From Planctomycetia bacterium (GTDB lineage Bacteria > Planctomycetota > Planctomycetia > Pirellulales > UBA1268), in NCBI GenBank assembly GCA_009926295.1, contig RFPF01000192.1, forward strand, positions 1 through 5,977: a DNA stretch of 5,977 nt, read 5' to 3'. The position numbers were made by a program, and so were the translations under genes. Under the pieces are notes generated by a model, which had not been told where the DNA came from, made no database searches, and was given only the letters and a program-made list of their open reading frames with translations. Positions 1 through 5,285 of this stretch are shown here, one piece after another (within the stretch, counting starts at the first letter, position 1; every line of letters starts with the position of its first letter).

Positions 1-107
1 GGAGCCGGCGTATGACGACGAGCGCAGCCATGGATGGCGCAGCGAGGAGGAGTCGAGTGAGCGGAGGGCTGGAGGCCCGCAGCGAACGTCCGGCGACGGG
101 ATACAGG

Positions 108-124
108 GAGCCAGAAGCCGGCTC
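108..124. repeat. Small inverted repeat (5-bp stem, 7-nt loop)
   Basis: GAGCC at 108-112 pairs perfectly with GGCTC at 120-124. An alternative fold pairs AGCCAG (109-114) with CTGGCT (132-137), so this segment could switch between two hairpins. It may be part of the termination region of the minus-strand operon or part of a dispersed repeat. The function is unknown. Confidence 0.35.
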
Positions 125-137
125 GAATAAGCTGGCT

Positions 138-156
138 GGCAAGCGGGACGCTTGCC
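138..156 (-). terminator. Hairpin downstream of the SDR gene, possible terminator
   Basis: A perfect 7-bp inverted repeat, GGCAAGC at 138-144 and GCTTGCC at 150-156, encloses a 5-nt loop. It begins 6 bases beyond the stop codon of the minus-strand SDR gene, where a terminator is expected. No U-tract follows on the minus strand, so it is not a textbook intrinsic terminator. It could instead be a dispersed-repeat hairpin that blunts the 3' end or protects the transcript. Confidence 0.45.
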
Positions 157-162
157 CCACGG

Positions 163-915
163 TTACGCGCGGCGAAAGCCGCCATTGACGTTGAGCACTT
201 GGCCGGTGATGAACGCGGCGTCGGGGCCGGCGAGCCAGCGGATTGCGGCGGCGATGTCGTCCGGCGTGCCCCAGCGGCCGAGCATGCTCTCGCGCACGGC
301 CCGCTTCTGCCAGGCATCGCTCGCGCCCTCACCCCAGGCCGTCTTGATCCAGCCGGGGGCGACACAGTTGACCCGCACGCGCGGCGCGAGCGACCGCGCG
401 AGACTCCGCGAGAACGCCATCACGGCGCCCTTCGTGGCGGCGAAGAGCTCGCCGCTGTCTCCCTCCATGCCGACGTCGACCTGATCCCAGCCGATCGTCA
501 CGATCGTGCCACCGGCCCGGCCGGCCATCCAGCGGCCGAGCGCCCGCGCAAGCTGCATCGTGGCCAGGACGTCCACCGCGAGGAGTTGCTCGAGTTTTTT
601 CTCGAACGGCCACTTCGCAGGTGCGCCCGTCAGCACGTCCGCCCCGGCCACGAGCGCGACGACGTCCACCTCCGGCAGTCGGGCCTCGACGTCGCGGGTG
701 AGGCCCGCCACGGCCTCTGGCACGGCGAGGTCGGCGAGAAACGTGCCCGCATGACGATCACCGAGCAGCGTCGCCACCTCGGCCGCATGACCGGTCGAGC
801 GGCCGTGCACGGCCACGCGCGCCCCGGCGGAGGCGAGTTCGAGGGCCACGACCCGGCCGATCCCGCTCGTCGAGCCGGTCACGAGCGCGGTGCGTCCGGT
901 GAGCTCCTGCATCAT
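163..915 (-). CDS. SDR-family protein with degenerate catalytic residues
   Basis: The 250-residue protein has the length and fold signature of classical short-chain dehydrogenases/reductases, which are NAD(P)-dependent Rossmann enzymes of the cytoplasm. The glycine motif TGSTSGIG is at residues 13-20. HGRS at 37-40, at the end of strand 2, suggests NADP(H) because of the Arg. D62 fits the adenine-contacting Asp, PGWIKT is at 187-192, and the ending ITGQVLNVNGGF is typical. The active site is abnormal. The expected YxxxK is FAATK, with F158 in place of Tyr and K162 kept. The catalytic Ser position is W143. The helix-4 Asn is D115, and NNAG is reduced to LVAG (88-91). It may therefore bind nucleotide without classical SDR chemistry; the substrate is unknown. 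The first ATG (915) overlaps the upstream propeller stop as ATGA, and a second ATG follows directly at 912. Only a weak GGGCGGA precedes the start, which fits translational coupling. The fold is sure, the function is not. Confidence 0.9.
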   Translation of the reverse strand: MMQELTGRTALVTGSTSGIGRVVALELASAGARVAVHGRSTGHAAEVATLLGDRHAGTFLADLAVPEAVAGLTRDVEARLPEVDVVALVAGADVLTGAPAKWPFEKKLEQLLAVDVLATMQLARALGRWMAGRAGGTIVTIGWDQVDVGMEGDSGELFAATKGAVMAFSRSLARSLAPRVRVNCVAPGWIKTAWGEGASDAWQKRAVRESMLGRWGTPDDIAAAIRWLAGPDAAFITGQVLNVNGGFRRA

Positions 916-2609
916 TCCGCCCGCGAGGCGACGTCGGTGGTCGTGACCGGCAGTTCGTAGCAGGCCGCCTCCTCGGCGTTGCGCACGAGCAGCCGCCGGC
1001 CGGACAGGCAGAGGTTGTTCCACGTCTGGCCGCGGATCGCGTCGAGCCGACCGCGCACCGTGTGCTTCGCCGGAGTGGCATCGACGAGAACCACCTCGCC
1101 CCACTCGGACTGCACGACCAAGAGCGGGCCGACCCTCAGCACCTGCCCCTGGCCATAGCGGCCGCCCTTCCACATTCGTCTTCCATCGGCGAGCCGCACG
1201 CACTCGAGGATCCCGTCGGAGAGCCCGTAGGCGTGGCCTTCCTGGATCGCCACGTTCGTGAACTTCGTTTTCAGGCTGCCGGTCTCGTGCCACACCTCGC
1301 GCAGCGTCCACGGGGTGGCGGCCTGTCCGGCGTTGGAGTCGCCGAGCTCGAACACCGCCGCCCCGATGCCGTAGCCCTTCGAGATGAAAACGCGGCTGTC
1401 GTCGAGCACGATCGGCTGCGAGCAGGTGGCGTCGGAATTGGAGTGGCCAGGCCAATCGAAGTGCCACACCGCCTCGCGCGTGGCCGGGTCGTAGCCCACG
1501 ACCCGCGCCTCGTTCGCAATCACGATCGCCTCGCGGCCACCGAGCGTGGCCATTTGCGGCGATACATAACTGATCTGCTCGTCGCCGGCCGTCCACCGTC
1601 GCTCGCCCGAGGCGCGGTCGTAGGCCACGAGCGATACGAACTCCGGCTTGTCCCCTCGTGGACCGCCGCCGGGCACGATCACGAGATCGTCCGTGACGAG
1701 CGGCGAACCCGCGCGGCCCCAGGTCACCACGTTCGTTTGCATGGCAGGATCGATCCCGAGATCCGCCACGACGTTCTTCTTCCAGAGCACGCGGCCCGTC
1801 GCGCCGTCGATCGCATGGAGCCAGCCGGTGCCACCCGTCGCAAACACGACGCCGTCGCGGATCGTCGGCGTCGATCGCGGGCCCACACCACCGAGCACCG
1901 TCTCGTGCCGGGCGGCCGCCCGTACGGCCCATTCCTGCTCGCCGGTCACCACCGAGCAGCACGACACGATCTCGTCATCGCCGCGTTGCTCGAGCGTGGC
2001 GGCGTGATCGCCGCAGGTGACGAACCCGCTCCAGCCGGCGCCGATCGGCCGCCGCCAGAGCTGCCGCGGTGGCCGGGCGGCCCAGTCGGGGTCGAGCGCT
2101 GGCCCCTCGACGACGCATGCTCCATGCGGCCCGAGAAACCGTGGAAAGTCGTCGGCCGTCGCCTCCCATCCGACGGCCACCGAGGCCGGGGCCGCGGGTG
2201 CCGTCCCCCGGCTGCCGGCCAGTTGCCGATCACGCGATTCCGACCACCGCCACGCGAACTCCGGCACGAGGTCACCCGAGACCCGCTCGATGCGGAGGGT
2301 CGCCAGCCCCGCGAGGACGACGGCGGCGAGGACGCCTGCGACCGTCTTCTTCGTGACCGGTGGGTGGCCGCTTTCGCGCACGAACCAGAGCAGGAGCGAC
2401 ACGAGGCCCGAGAAGCAGAGGATCAGCGTGATGATGTTGCGCACGGCCTGGTCGACGATCTCGCCGACCACCTGCTCCAGAAGCCCGGCCCGCACGAGCA
2501 GCGTCGCCGTGGCGAGCGACGCCAGCGTGACGAGCACGCGGCGCGGGGGCCACAGCGGGCGGGCCGGACCGGTGGCGGCACGCGTGCGGGAAGGCAGGGA
2601 GGGGCGCAT
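912..2609 (-). CDS. Membrane-anchored PQQ-like beta-propeller protein (BamB-like)
   Basis: This 565-residue protein has an Arg-rich N-terminus, three hydrophobic segments (about 25-43, 56-77 and 88-105), a linker rich in Ala/Pro/Arg (about 115-150), and a large repeat domain to the C-terminus. Positive charges before segment 1 and between segments 2 and 3 predict an N-in topology with the propeller in the periplasm. The domain opens with DDFPRFLGPHG (153-163), typical of this family. Its blades carry repeats of the form xxDxxTGxxxW, for example AIDGATGRVLW (266-276), AYDRASGERRW (329-339) and GYDPATREAVW (372-382). Other family hallmarks are SLKTKFTN (445-452), WKGGRYGQGQ (480-489) and RNAEEAACYELP near the end. 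The role is unknown. Relatives are annotated as PQQ-binding-like or BamB-like, and usually no bound PQQ or enzyme activity is shown. I chose the ATG at 2609 because GGAAAG lies 6 nt upstream. The longer reading from 2696 adds 29 residues of uncharacteristic Arg/Ser sequence. It is the first gene of a two-gene operon with the SDR. Confidence 0.9.
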   Translation of the reverse strand: MRPSLPSRTRAATGPARPLWPPRRVLVTLASLATATLLVRAGLLEQVVGEIVDQAVRNIITLILCFSGLVSLLLWFVRESGHPPVTKKTVAGVLAAVVLAGLATLRIERVSGDLVPEFAWRWSESRDRQLAGSRGTAPAAPASVAVGWEATADDFPRFLGPHGACVVEGPALDPDWAARPPRQLWRRPIGAGWSGFVTCGDHAATLEQRGDDEIVSCCSVVTGEQEWAVRAAARHETVLGGVGPRSTPTIRDGVVFATGGTGWLHAIDGATGRVLWKKNVVADLGIDPAMQTNVVTWGRAGSPLVTDDLVIVPGGGPRGDKPEFVSLVAYDRASGERRWTAGDEQISYVSPQMATLGGREAIVIANEARVVGYDPATREAVWHFDWPGHSNSDATCSQPIVLDDSRVFISKGYGIGAAVFELGDSNAGQAATPWTLREVWHETGSLKTKFTNVAIQEGHAYGLSDGILECVRLADGRRMWKGGRYGQGQVLRVGPLLVVQSEWGEVVLVDATPAKHTVRGRLDAIRGQTWNNLCLSGRRLLVRNAEEAACYELPVTTTDVASRAE

Positions 2610-2615
2610 GACACA

Positions 2616-2621
2616 CTTTCC
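2616..2621 (-). promoter_or_regulatory. Shine-Dalgarno for the propeller gene
   Basis: On the minus strand GGAAAG stands 6 nt before the ATG at 2609. It decides the start in favour of 2609 over the in-frame ATG at 2696, which has no comparable site. Confidence 0.5.
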
Positions 2622-2665
2622 ACGAACTGCAGGAAGCGACCGATCGCGGCCGGACGAACGTGCGG

Positions 2666-2696
2666 AGTGTAGCGGTCGTGACGCGCGGCCGTCCAA
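2666..2696 (-). promoter_or_regulatory. Weak candidate promoter for the propeller-SDR operon
   Basis: On the minus strand TACACT (plus positions 2666-2671) matches four of six -10 consensus bases. TTGGAC (2691-2696) is a poor -35 match, and the 19-nt spacer is longer than ideal. Transcription would start near 2658, giving a leader of about 50 nt. The placement in the divergent intergenic region is right, but the match is weak. Confidence 0.22.
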
Positions 2697-2722
2697 CGTC
2701 GGAGCATCAGCGCGGCCATTCC

Positions 2723-2751
2723 TTGTGAGCGGTTTCAGCCTCGACTAGACT
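2723..2751 (+). promoter_or_regulatory. Candidate sigma-70-type promoter for the transsulfuration operon
   Basis: TTGTGA (2723-2728) and TAGACT (2746-2751) each match four of six consensus bases and are separated by exactly 17 nt. The predicted transcription start falls at about 2757-2760, on or next to the ATG at 2760. Between the -10 box and the ATG there are only pyrimidine-rich bases (CGCCCCCC) and no Shine-Dalgarno. Both facts point to a leaderless mRNA. Confidence 0.4.
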
Positions 2752-2759
2752 CGCCCCCC

Positions 2760-3992
2760 ATGGCCTCGAAGACCCACTCGGACGACACCGCGCCCGCTGT
2801 CGGCGCCGATCCGCTCGACGTCGGCGGCCTCGGCCCCTCGACGGCCGCAGTCCACGCCGGCGAGGCCCGCCAGAAACCCGGCCACTCGATCACCGATCCG
2901 ATCTTCGCGGCGAGCACCTACACCTTCGCCGACACGCAGGCGATCGTGGACTTCATCGAGGAGGAGCATCCGCGCGAGGAGTACGGCCGCTACGGCAACC
3001 CCGGCGAGCGGGTCGTGGAGCGGAAGCTCGCCGCCCTCGAAGGGGGCGAGATGGCGGTGCTCTTCGCCAGCGGCATGGGGGCGCTGGTGGGCCTGCTCAT
3101 GGCCCACCTCAACGCCGGCGAGGAGATCGTCTTCTTCGACGAGTGCTACCACCGCAGCCGTGAGTTCTGCCGCAAGCACCTGACGCGGTTCGGCGTCGGC
3201 TTCCGCGAGGTGCCCACCTGCGACTACGCCGCGATGGAGGCGGCGATCGGGCCACGGACCAAGTTCATCGTCAGCGAGTCGCCCACCAATCCGCACCTCT
3301 CCGTCGTGGACATCGAGCGGTTCGCCGACATCGGCCGCCGCAGGGGTGTGCTCACGCTCATCGACGCCACGCTCTGCACCCCGTACAACCTCAAGCCGCT
3401 CGAGGCCGGCGTCGACTTCGTGCTCCACTCGGCCACGAAGTATCTTGGCGGTCACAACGACCTGCTTGCGGGCGTCGTCGTGGGTGCGCACGAGAAGCTC
3501 GAGCCGGTCCGGAACCTGCGCGGAATCATGGGCGGGGTCAACTCGCCCCACAACGCGTATCTCCTCGAGCGCGGGCTGAAGACGTTCGCCCTGCGGATGG
3601 AGCGGCACAACGCCAACGGTCTCGCGGTGGCCCGGTTCCTCGAGCGCCACCCGCGCGTGGAGCGGGTGCTCTATCCCGGACTCGAAAGCCATCCCTTTCA
3701 CGCCGTCGCCGCCCGCACCATGCGGGGCTTCGGCGGACTCGTGACGTTCCTTCTCAAGGACGCCGACTGGCGCGAGACGGCCCGCGTCGTCGATGCCGTG
3801 AAGATCCCGCGGATCGGCCCGAGCCTCGGCGGCGTCGAGTCGCTCATCGAGCAGCCGATGGTGATGAGCTACTGGAACTACTCGCCGGCCGAGCGGGCCG
3901 CGTTCCGCATTCCCGACAACATGATCCGCCTCGCCTGCGGCATCGAGGATCCGGCGGACCTCGTGGCCGACCTCGCCCAGGCCCTCGGCTGA
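2760..3992 (+). CDS. PLP-dependent transsulfuration enzyme, plant-type cystathionine gamma-synthase-like
   Basis: This 410-residue cytosolic enzyme belongs to the Cys/Met metabolism PLP family. It probably joins an activated homoserine to cysteine to make cystathionine, the entry to methionine synthesis. The PLP Schiff-base lysine is K227 in HSATKYLGGHND. D202 (IDATLCTP) should contact the pyridine nitrogen. YGRYGNP (75-81) provides the Tyr/Arg that bind the neighbouring subunit's cofactor phosphate, FASGMGA is at 102-108, SESPTNP at 172-178, and the carboxylate-binding Arg is R390 (IRLACGIED). Several segments resemble plant cystathionine gamma-synthase more than MetB: EYGRYGNP, ECYHRSR (128-134) where bacterial enzymes have YGGT, and IPRIGPSLGGVESLIEQP followed by MSYW. 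About 27 residues precede the conserved start (STAAVHAGEA). The ATG at 2760 has no Shine-Dalgarno but lies just below a candidate promoter. The gene is followed after 15 bp by a second enzyme of the family. Family membership is sure; the synthase call is good but not proven, since lyase or sulfhydrylase is possible. If a symbol were required it would be metB-like. Confidence 0.9.
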   Translation: MASKTHSDDTAPAVGADPLDVGGLGPSTAAVHAGEARQKPGHSITDPIFAASTYTFADTQAIVDFIEEEHPREEYGRYGNPGERVVERKLAALEGGEMAVLFASGMGALVGLLMAHLNAGEEIVFFDECYHRSREFCRKHLTRFGVGFREVPTCDYAAMEAAIGPRTKFIVSESPTNPHLSVVDIERFADIGRRRGVLTLIDATLCTPYNLKPLEAGVDFVLHSATKYLGGHNDLLAGVVVGAHEKLEPVRNLRGIMGGVNSPHNAYLLERGLKTFALRMERHNANGLAVARFLERHPRVERVLYPGLESHPFHAVAARTMRGFGGLVTFLLKDADWRETARVVDAVKIPRIGPSLGGVESLIEQPMVMSYWNYSPAERAAFRIPDNMIRLACGIEDPADLVADLAQALG

Positions 3993-3997
3993 ACCGC

Positions 3998-4001
3998 GGA
4001 G
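3998..4001 (+). promoter_or_regulatory. Shine-Dalgarno for the second transsulfuration gene
   Basis: GGAG stands 6 nt before the ATG at 4008, inside the 15-bp gap after the first enzyme's TGA. It supports co-transcription with independent ribosome entry, in contrast to the first gene, which has no such site. Confidence 0.6.
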
Positions 4002-4007
4002 CGACGC

Positions 4008-5147
4008 ATGCAGTTTCGCACCCGCGCGATCCACGTCGGCCAGGAGCACGATCGCGCCACCGGCGCGATCGTGCCGCCGATCCACGTCGCCAGCACCTTC
4101 GTGCAGCCCGACGCGTCGATGACGGCCCCCTACGACTACGCCCGCACGGCGAGCCCGACGCGGGCCGGATTCGAGGCGACGCTCGCCGCCCTCGACAACG
4201 GCACGCGGGCGCTCGCCTTCGCCTCGGGGATGGCGGCGACCCACTGCGCGACGCAGATCCTCCGGCCCGGCGACAGGATCGTCACGGGCACCGACATCTA
4301 CGGCGGCACGTGGCGGCTGTTCAACAAGCTGCTCGCCGACCGCGGCATCGCGATCACGTCGGTCGATACGAGCGACACCGCCAACGTCGCCGCGGCCATG
4401 GGCCCCGACGTGAGGCTCGTGTGGATCGAGTCACCCGGCAATCCCCTGCTCTCGATCACCGACATCGCCGCCTGCGCCGAAATCGCCCACGCAGCCGGTG
4501 CTCTCCTCGCCTGTGACGCAACCATCGCCACGCCGGCCCTCACGCGGCCGCTCGACCACGGCGCCGACATCGTGATGCACTCGGCCACGAAGTCGATCGG
4601 CGGCCACAGCGACCTGCTCGGTGGAGCGCTCGTCGTGCGCGACGCCGACCTCGGCACTCGGCTCCACTGGCTGCAGAACGCGACCGGGGGCGTGATGGGC
4701 CCGTTCGAGTCGTTCCTCTGCTCGCGCGGCCTGAAGACACTCGAACTCCGCGTGCATGCCCAGTCGGACACGGCCTTGCGACTTGCCGGGTGGCTGCTCG
4801 GCCACCCGCGTGTGAAGGCCGTGCGCTATCCCGGGTTGCCAGGCCACGCCGGTCACGCCATCGCCTGCCGCCAGATGGAGGGAGGCTTCGGAAGCCTGAT
4901 GAGCTTCGAACTCGATGGCGACGTCACCGCGGCCCGTCGGGTCGTCGAGTCGACCAGGATTTTCCAGCTTGCCGTGAGCCTCGGGGCTGCCGAGTCGCTC
5001 ATCGAACTGCCGGCGGTGATGTCGCACGGGTCGTACGAGCCGGCCGCCCGCCGCGCCGTGGGGATCGCCGACGGGCTGATTCGGCTGGCCGTCGGGCTCG
5101 AGGCGTTCGAGGATCTTCGCGAAGACCTCGCAGCAGCCCTCGCATAA
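4008..5147 (+). CDS. PLP-dependent transsulfuration enzyme, cystathionine gamma-lyase/synthase-like
   Basis: This 379-residue cytosolic enzyme is a second member of the Cys/Met metabolism PLP family, at the usual full length for it. It starts at the conserved opening FRTRAIHVGQE and ends at the conserved C-terminus. The Schiff-base lysine is K195 in HSATKSIGGHSD. D170 lies in CDATIATP, YDYARTASPT (42-51) corresponds to the YxYxRxxNPT motif with Ser in place of Asn, FASGMAA is at 71-77, DIYGGT at 96-101, ESPGNP at 141-146, and R359 in IRLAVGLE binds the substrate carboxylate. YGGT instead of YGCT argues against methionine gamma-lyase. The stretch QLAVSLGAAESLIELPAVMSH closely resembles cystathionine gamma-lyases. 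It likely cleaves cystathionine to cysteine, 2-oxobutyrate and ammonia, or acts as a gamma-synthase. Lyase and synthase cannot be separated by eye. It sits 15 bp after the first enzyme, in the same operon, with its own GGAG site, and a terminator hairpin begins 3 bases after its stop. Confidence 0.92.
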   Translation: MQFRTRAIHVGQEHDRATGAIVPPIHVASTFVQPDASMTAPYDYARTASPTRAGFEATLAALDNGTRALAFASGMAATHCATQILRPGDRIVTGTDIYGGTWRLFNKLLADRGIAITSVDTSDTANVAAAMGPDVRLVWIESPGNPLLSITDIAACAEIAHAAGALLACDATIATPALTRPLDHGADIVMHSATKSIGGHSDLLGGALVVRDADLGTRLHWLQNATGGVMGPFESFLCSRGLKTLELRVHAQSDTALRLAGWLLGHPRVKAVRYPGLPGHAGHAIACRQMEGGFGSLMSFELDGDVTAARRVVESTRIFQLAVSLGAAESLIELPAVMSHGSYEPAARRAVGIADGLIRLAVGLEAFEDLREDLAAALA

Positions 5148-5149
5148 TC

Positions 5150-5175
5150 CAGGCAGGCTGGGCAAGCCTTGCCTG
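5150..5175 (+). terminator. Hairpin terminator of the transsulfuration operon
   Basis: CAGGCA (5150-5155) pairs with TGCCTG (5170-5175), and GGCT (5156-5159) pairs with AGCC (5165-5168). This gives a 10-bp stem with one bulged T (5169) and a 5-nt loop. It starts three bases after the TAA at 5145-5147. The downstream sequence is only modestly T-rich, with TTTT at 5185-5188, so this is a plausible but not perfect intrinsic terminator. Confidence 0.65.
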
Positions 5176-5271
5176 TAGGGATGATTTTGGCGGAAGTTCC
5201 GGTCGTTCGGATGCCGATATCTCTTCCGATTGGAGAGCCGCGTCGGGCGAAGGTCGTTCCGCGGCGTTCCG

Positions 5272-5278
5272 GGAGGAG
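5272..5278 (+). promoter_or_regulatory. Strong Shine-Dalgarno for the exported protein gene
   Basis: GGAGGAG at 5272-5278, inside a longer purine run (5271-5283), stands 7 nt before the ATG at 5286. It is the best ribosome binding site in the window and fixes this start. Confidence 0.75.
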
Positions 5279-5285
5279 AGAGGCC

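Larger units (their letters stand above)
1..162. other. Non-coding, hairpin-rich, repeat-like intergenic segment
   Basis: No convincing gene lies here. Two plus frames are open from the left edge: one to a TAA at 128-130, and one from an ATG at 12 to a TGA ending at 186. Their translations are hydrophilic Arg/Glu/Gly/Ser strings, and their codons (AGG, GGA, CGA, ATA) are unlike the strongly G/C-ending codons of the real genes in this window. The segment is purine-rich on the plus strand and contains several short inverted repeats: 66-70 with 74-78 including a G-T pair, 108-112 with 120-124, and 138-144 with 150-156. This looks like the dispersed intergenic repeat DNA that is frequent in planctomycete genomes. 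That comparison is from memory, and one copy in one window cannot prove repetition. The end of an incoming gene cannot be fully excluded. Confidence 0.45.

Noticed and set aside
199..960. Plus-strand open frame (253 codons) opposite the SDR gene
   Set aside because: Its composition is His/Arg/Gly-rich without domains, and it is antisense to a recognisable SDR.
163..1962. Single minus-strand frame of 599 codons suggesting a fusion protein ahead of the SDR
   Set aside because: The upstream part is an out-of-frame Arg/Gly-rich shadow of the propeller gene. The true SDR starts at 915, overlapping the propeller stop.
1062..2672. Long plus-strand open frame (536 codons) opposite the propeller gene
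   Set aside because: The protein is Arg/His/Pro/Gly-rich with no motif. The minus strand here encodes a clear family protein, so this is a GC-driven antisense shadow.
912..2696. Start of the propeller protein at the upstream ATG (2696)
   Set aside because: It has no good ribosome binding site and would add 29 atypical residues. The ATG at 2609 has GGAAAG at a proper distance and gives an Arg-rich N-terminus before the first membrane helix.
2610..2759. SAM riboswitch or other methionine-responsive RNA leader
   Set aside because: There is no room for one if transcription starts near 2758, and no conserved riboswitch core was seen in the 150 bp.
2745..4244. Minus-strand open frame (499 codons) antisense to the first PLP enzyme
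   Set aside because: It is the mirror of a strongly conserved plus-strand gene, is rich in Arg/His/Gly/Val, and crosses the gap between two real genes.
4299..4312. The second PLP enzyme as methionine gamma-lyase
   Set aside because: The motif is YGGT (residues 98-101); methionine gamma-lyases carry a Cys there (YGCT).
5176..5285. Promoter for the exported protein gene
   Set aside because: TTGGCG at 5187 and an AT-containing GATATC at 5216 are 23 nt apart, too far for a sigma-70 pair, and no clear ECF-type pair was found, so no promoter is claimed.
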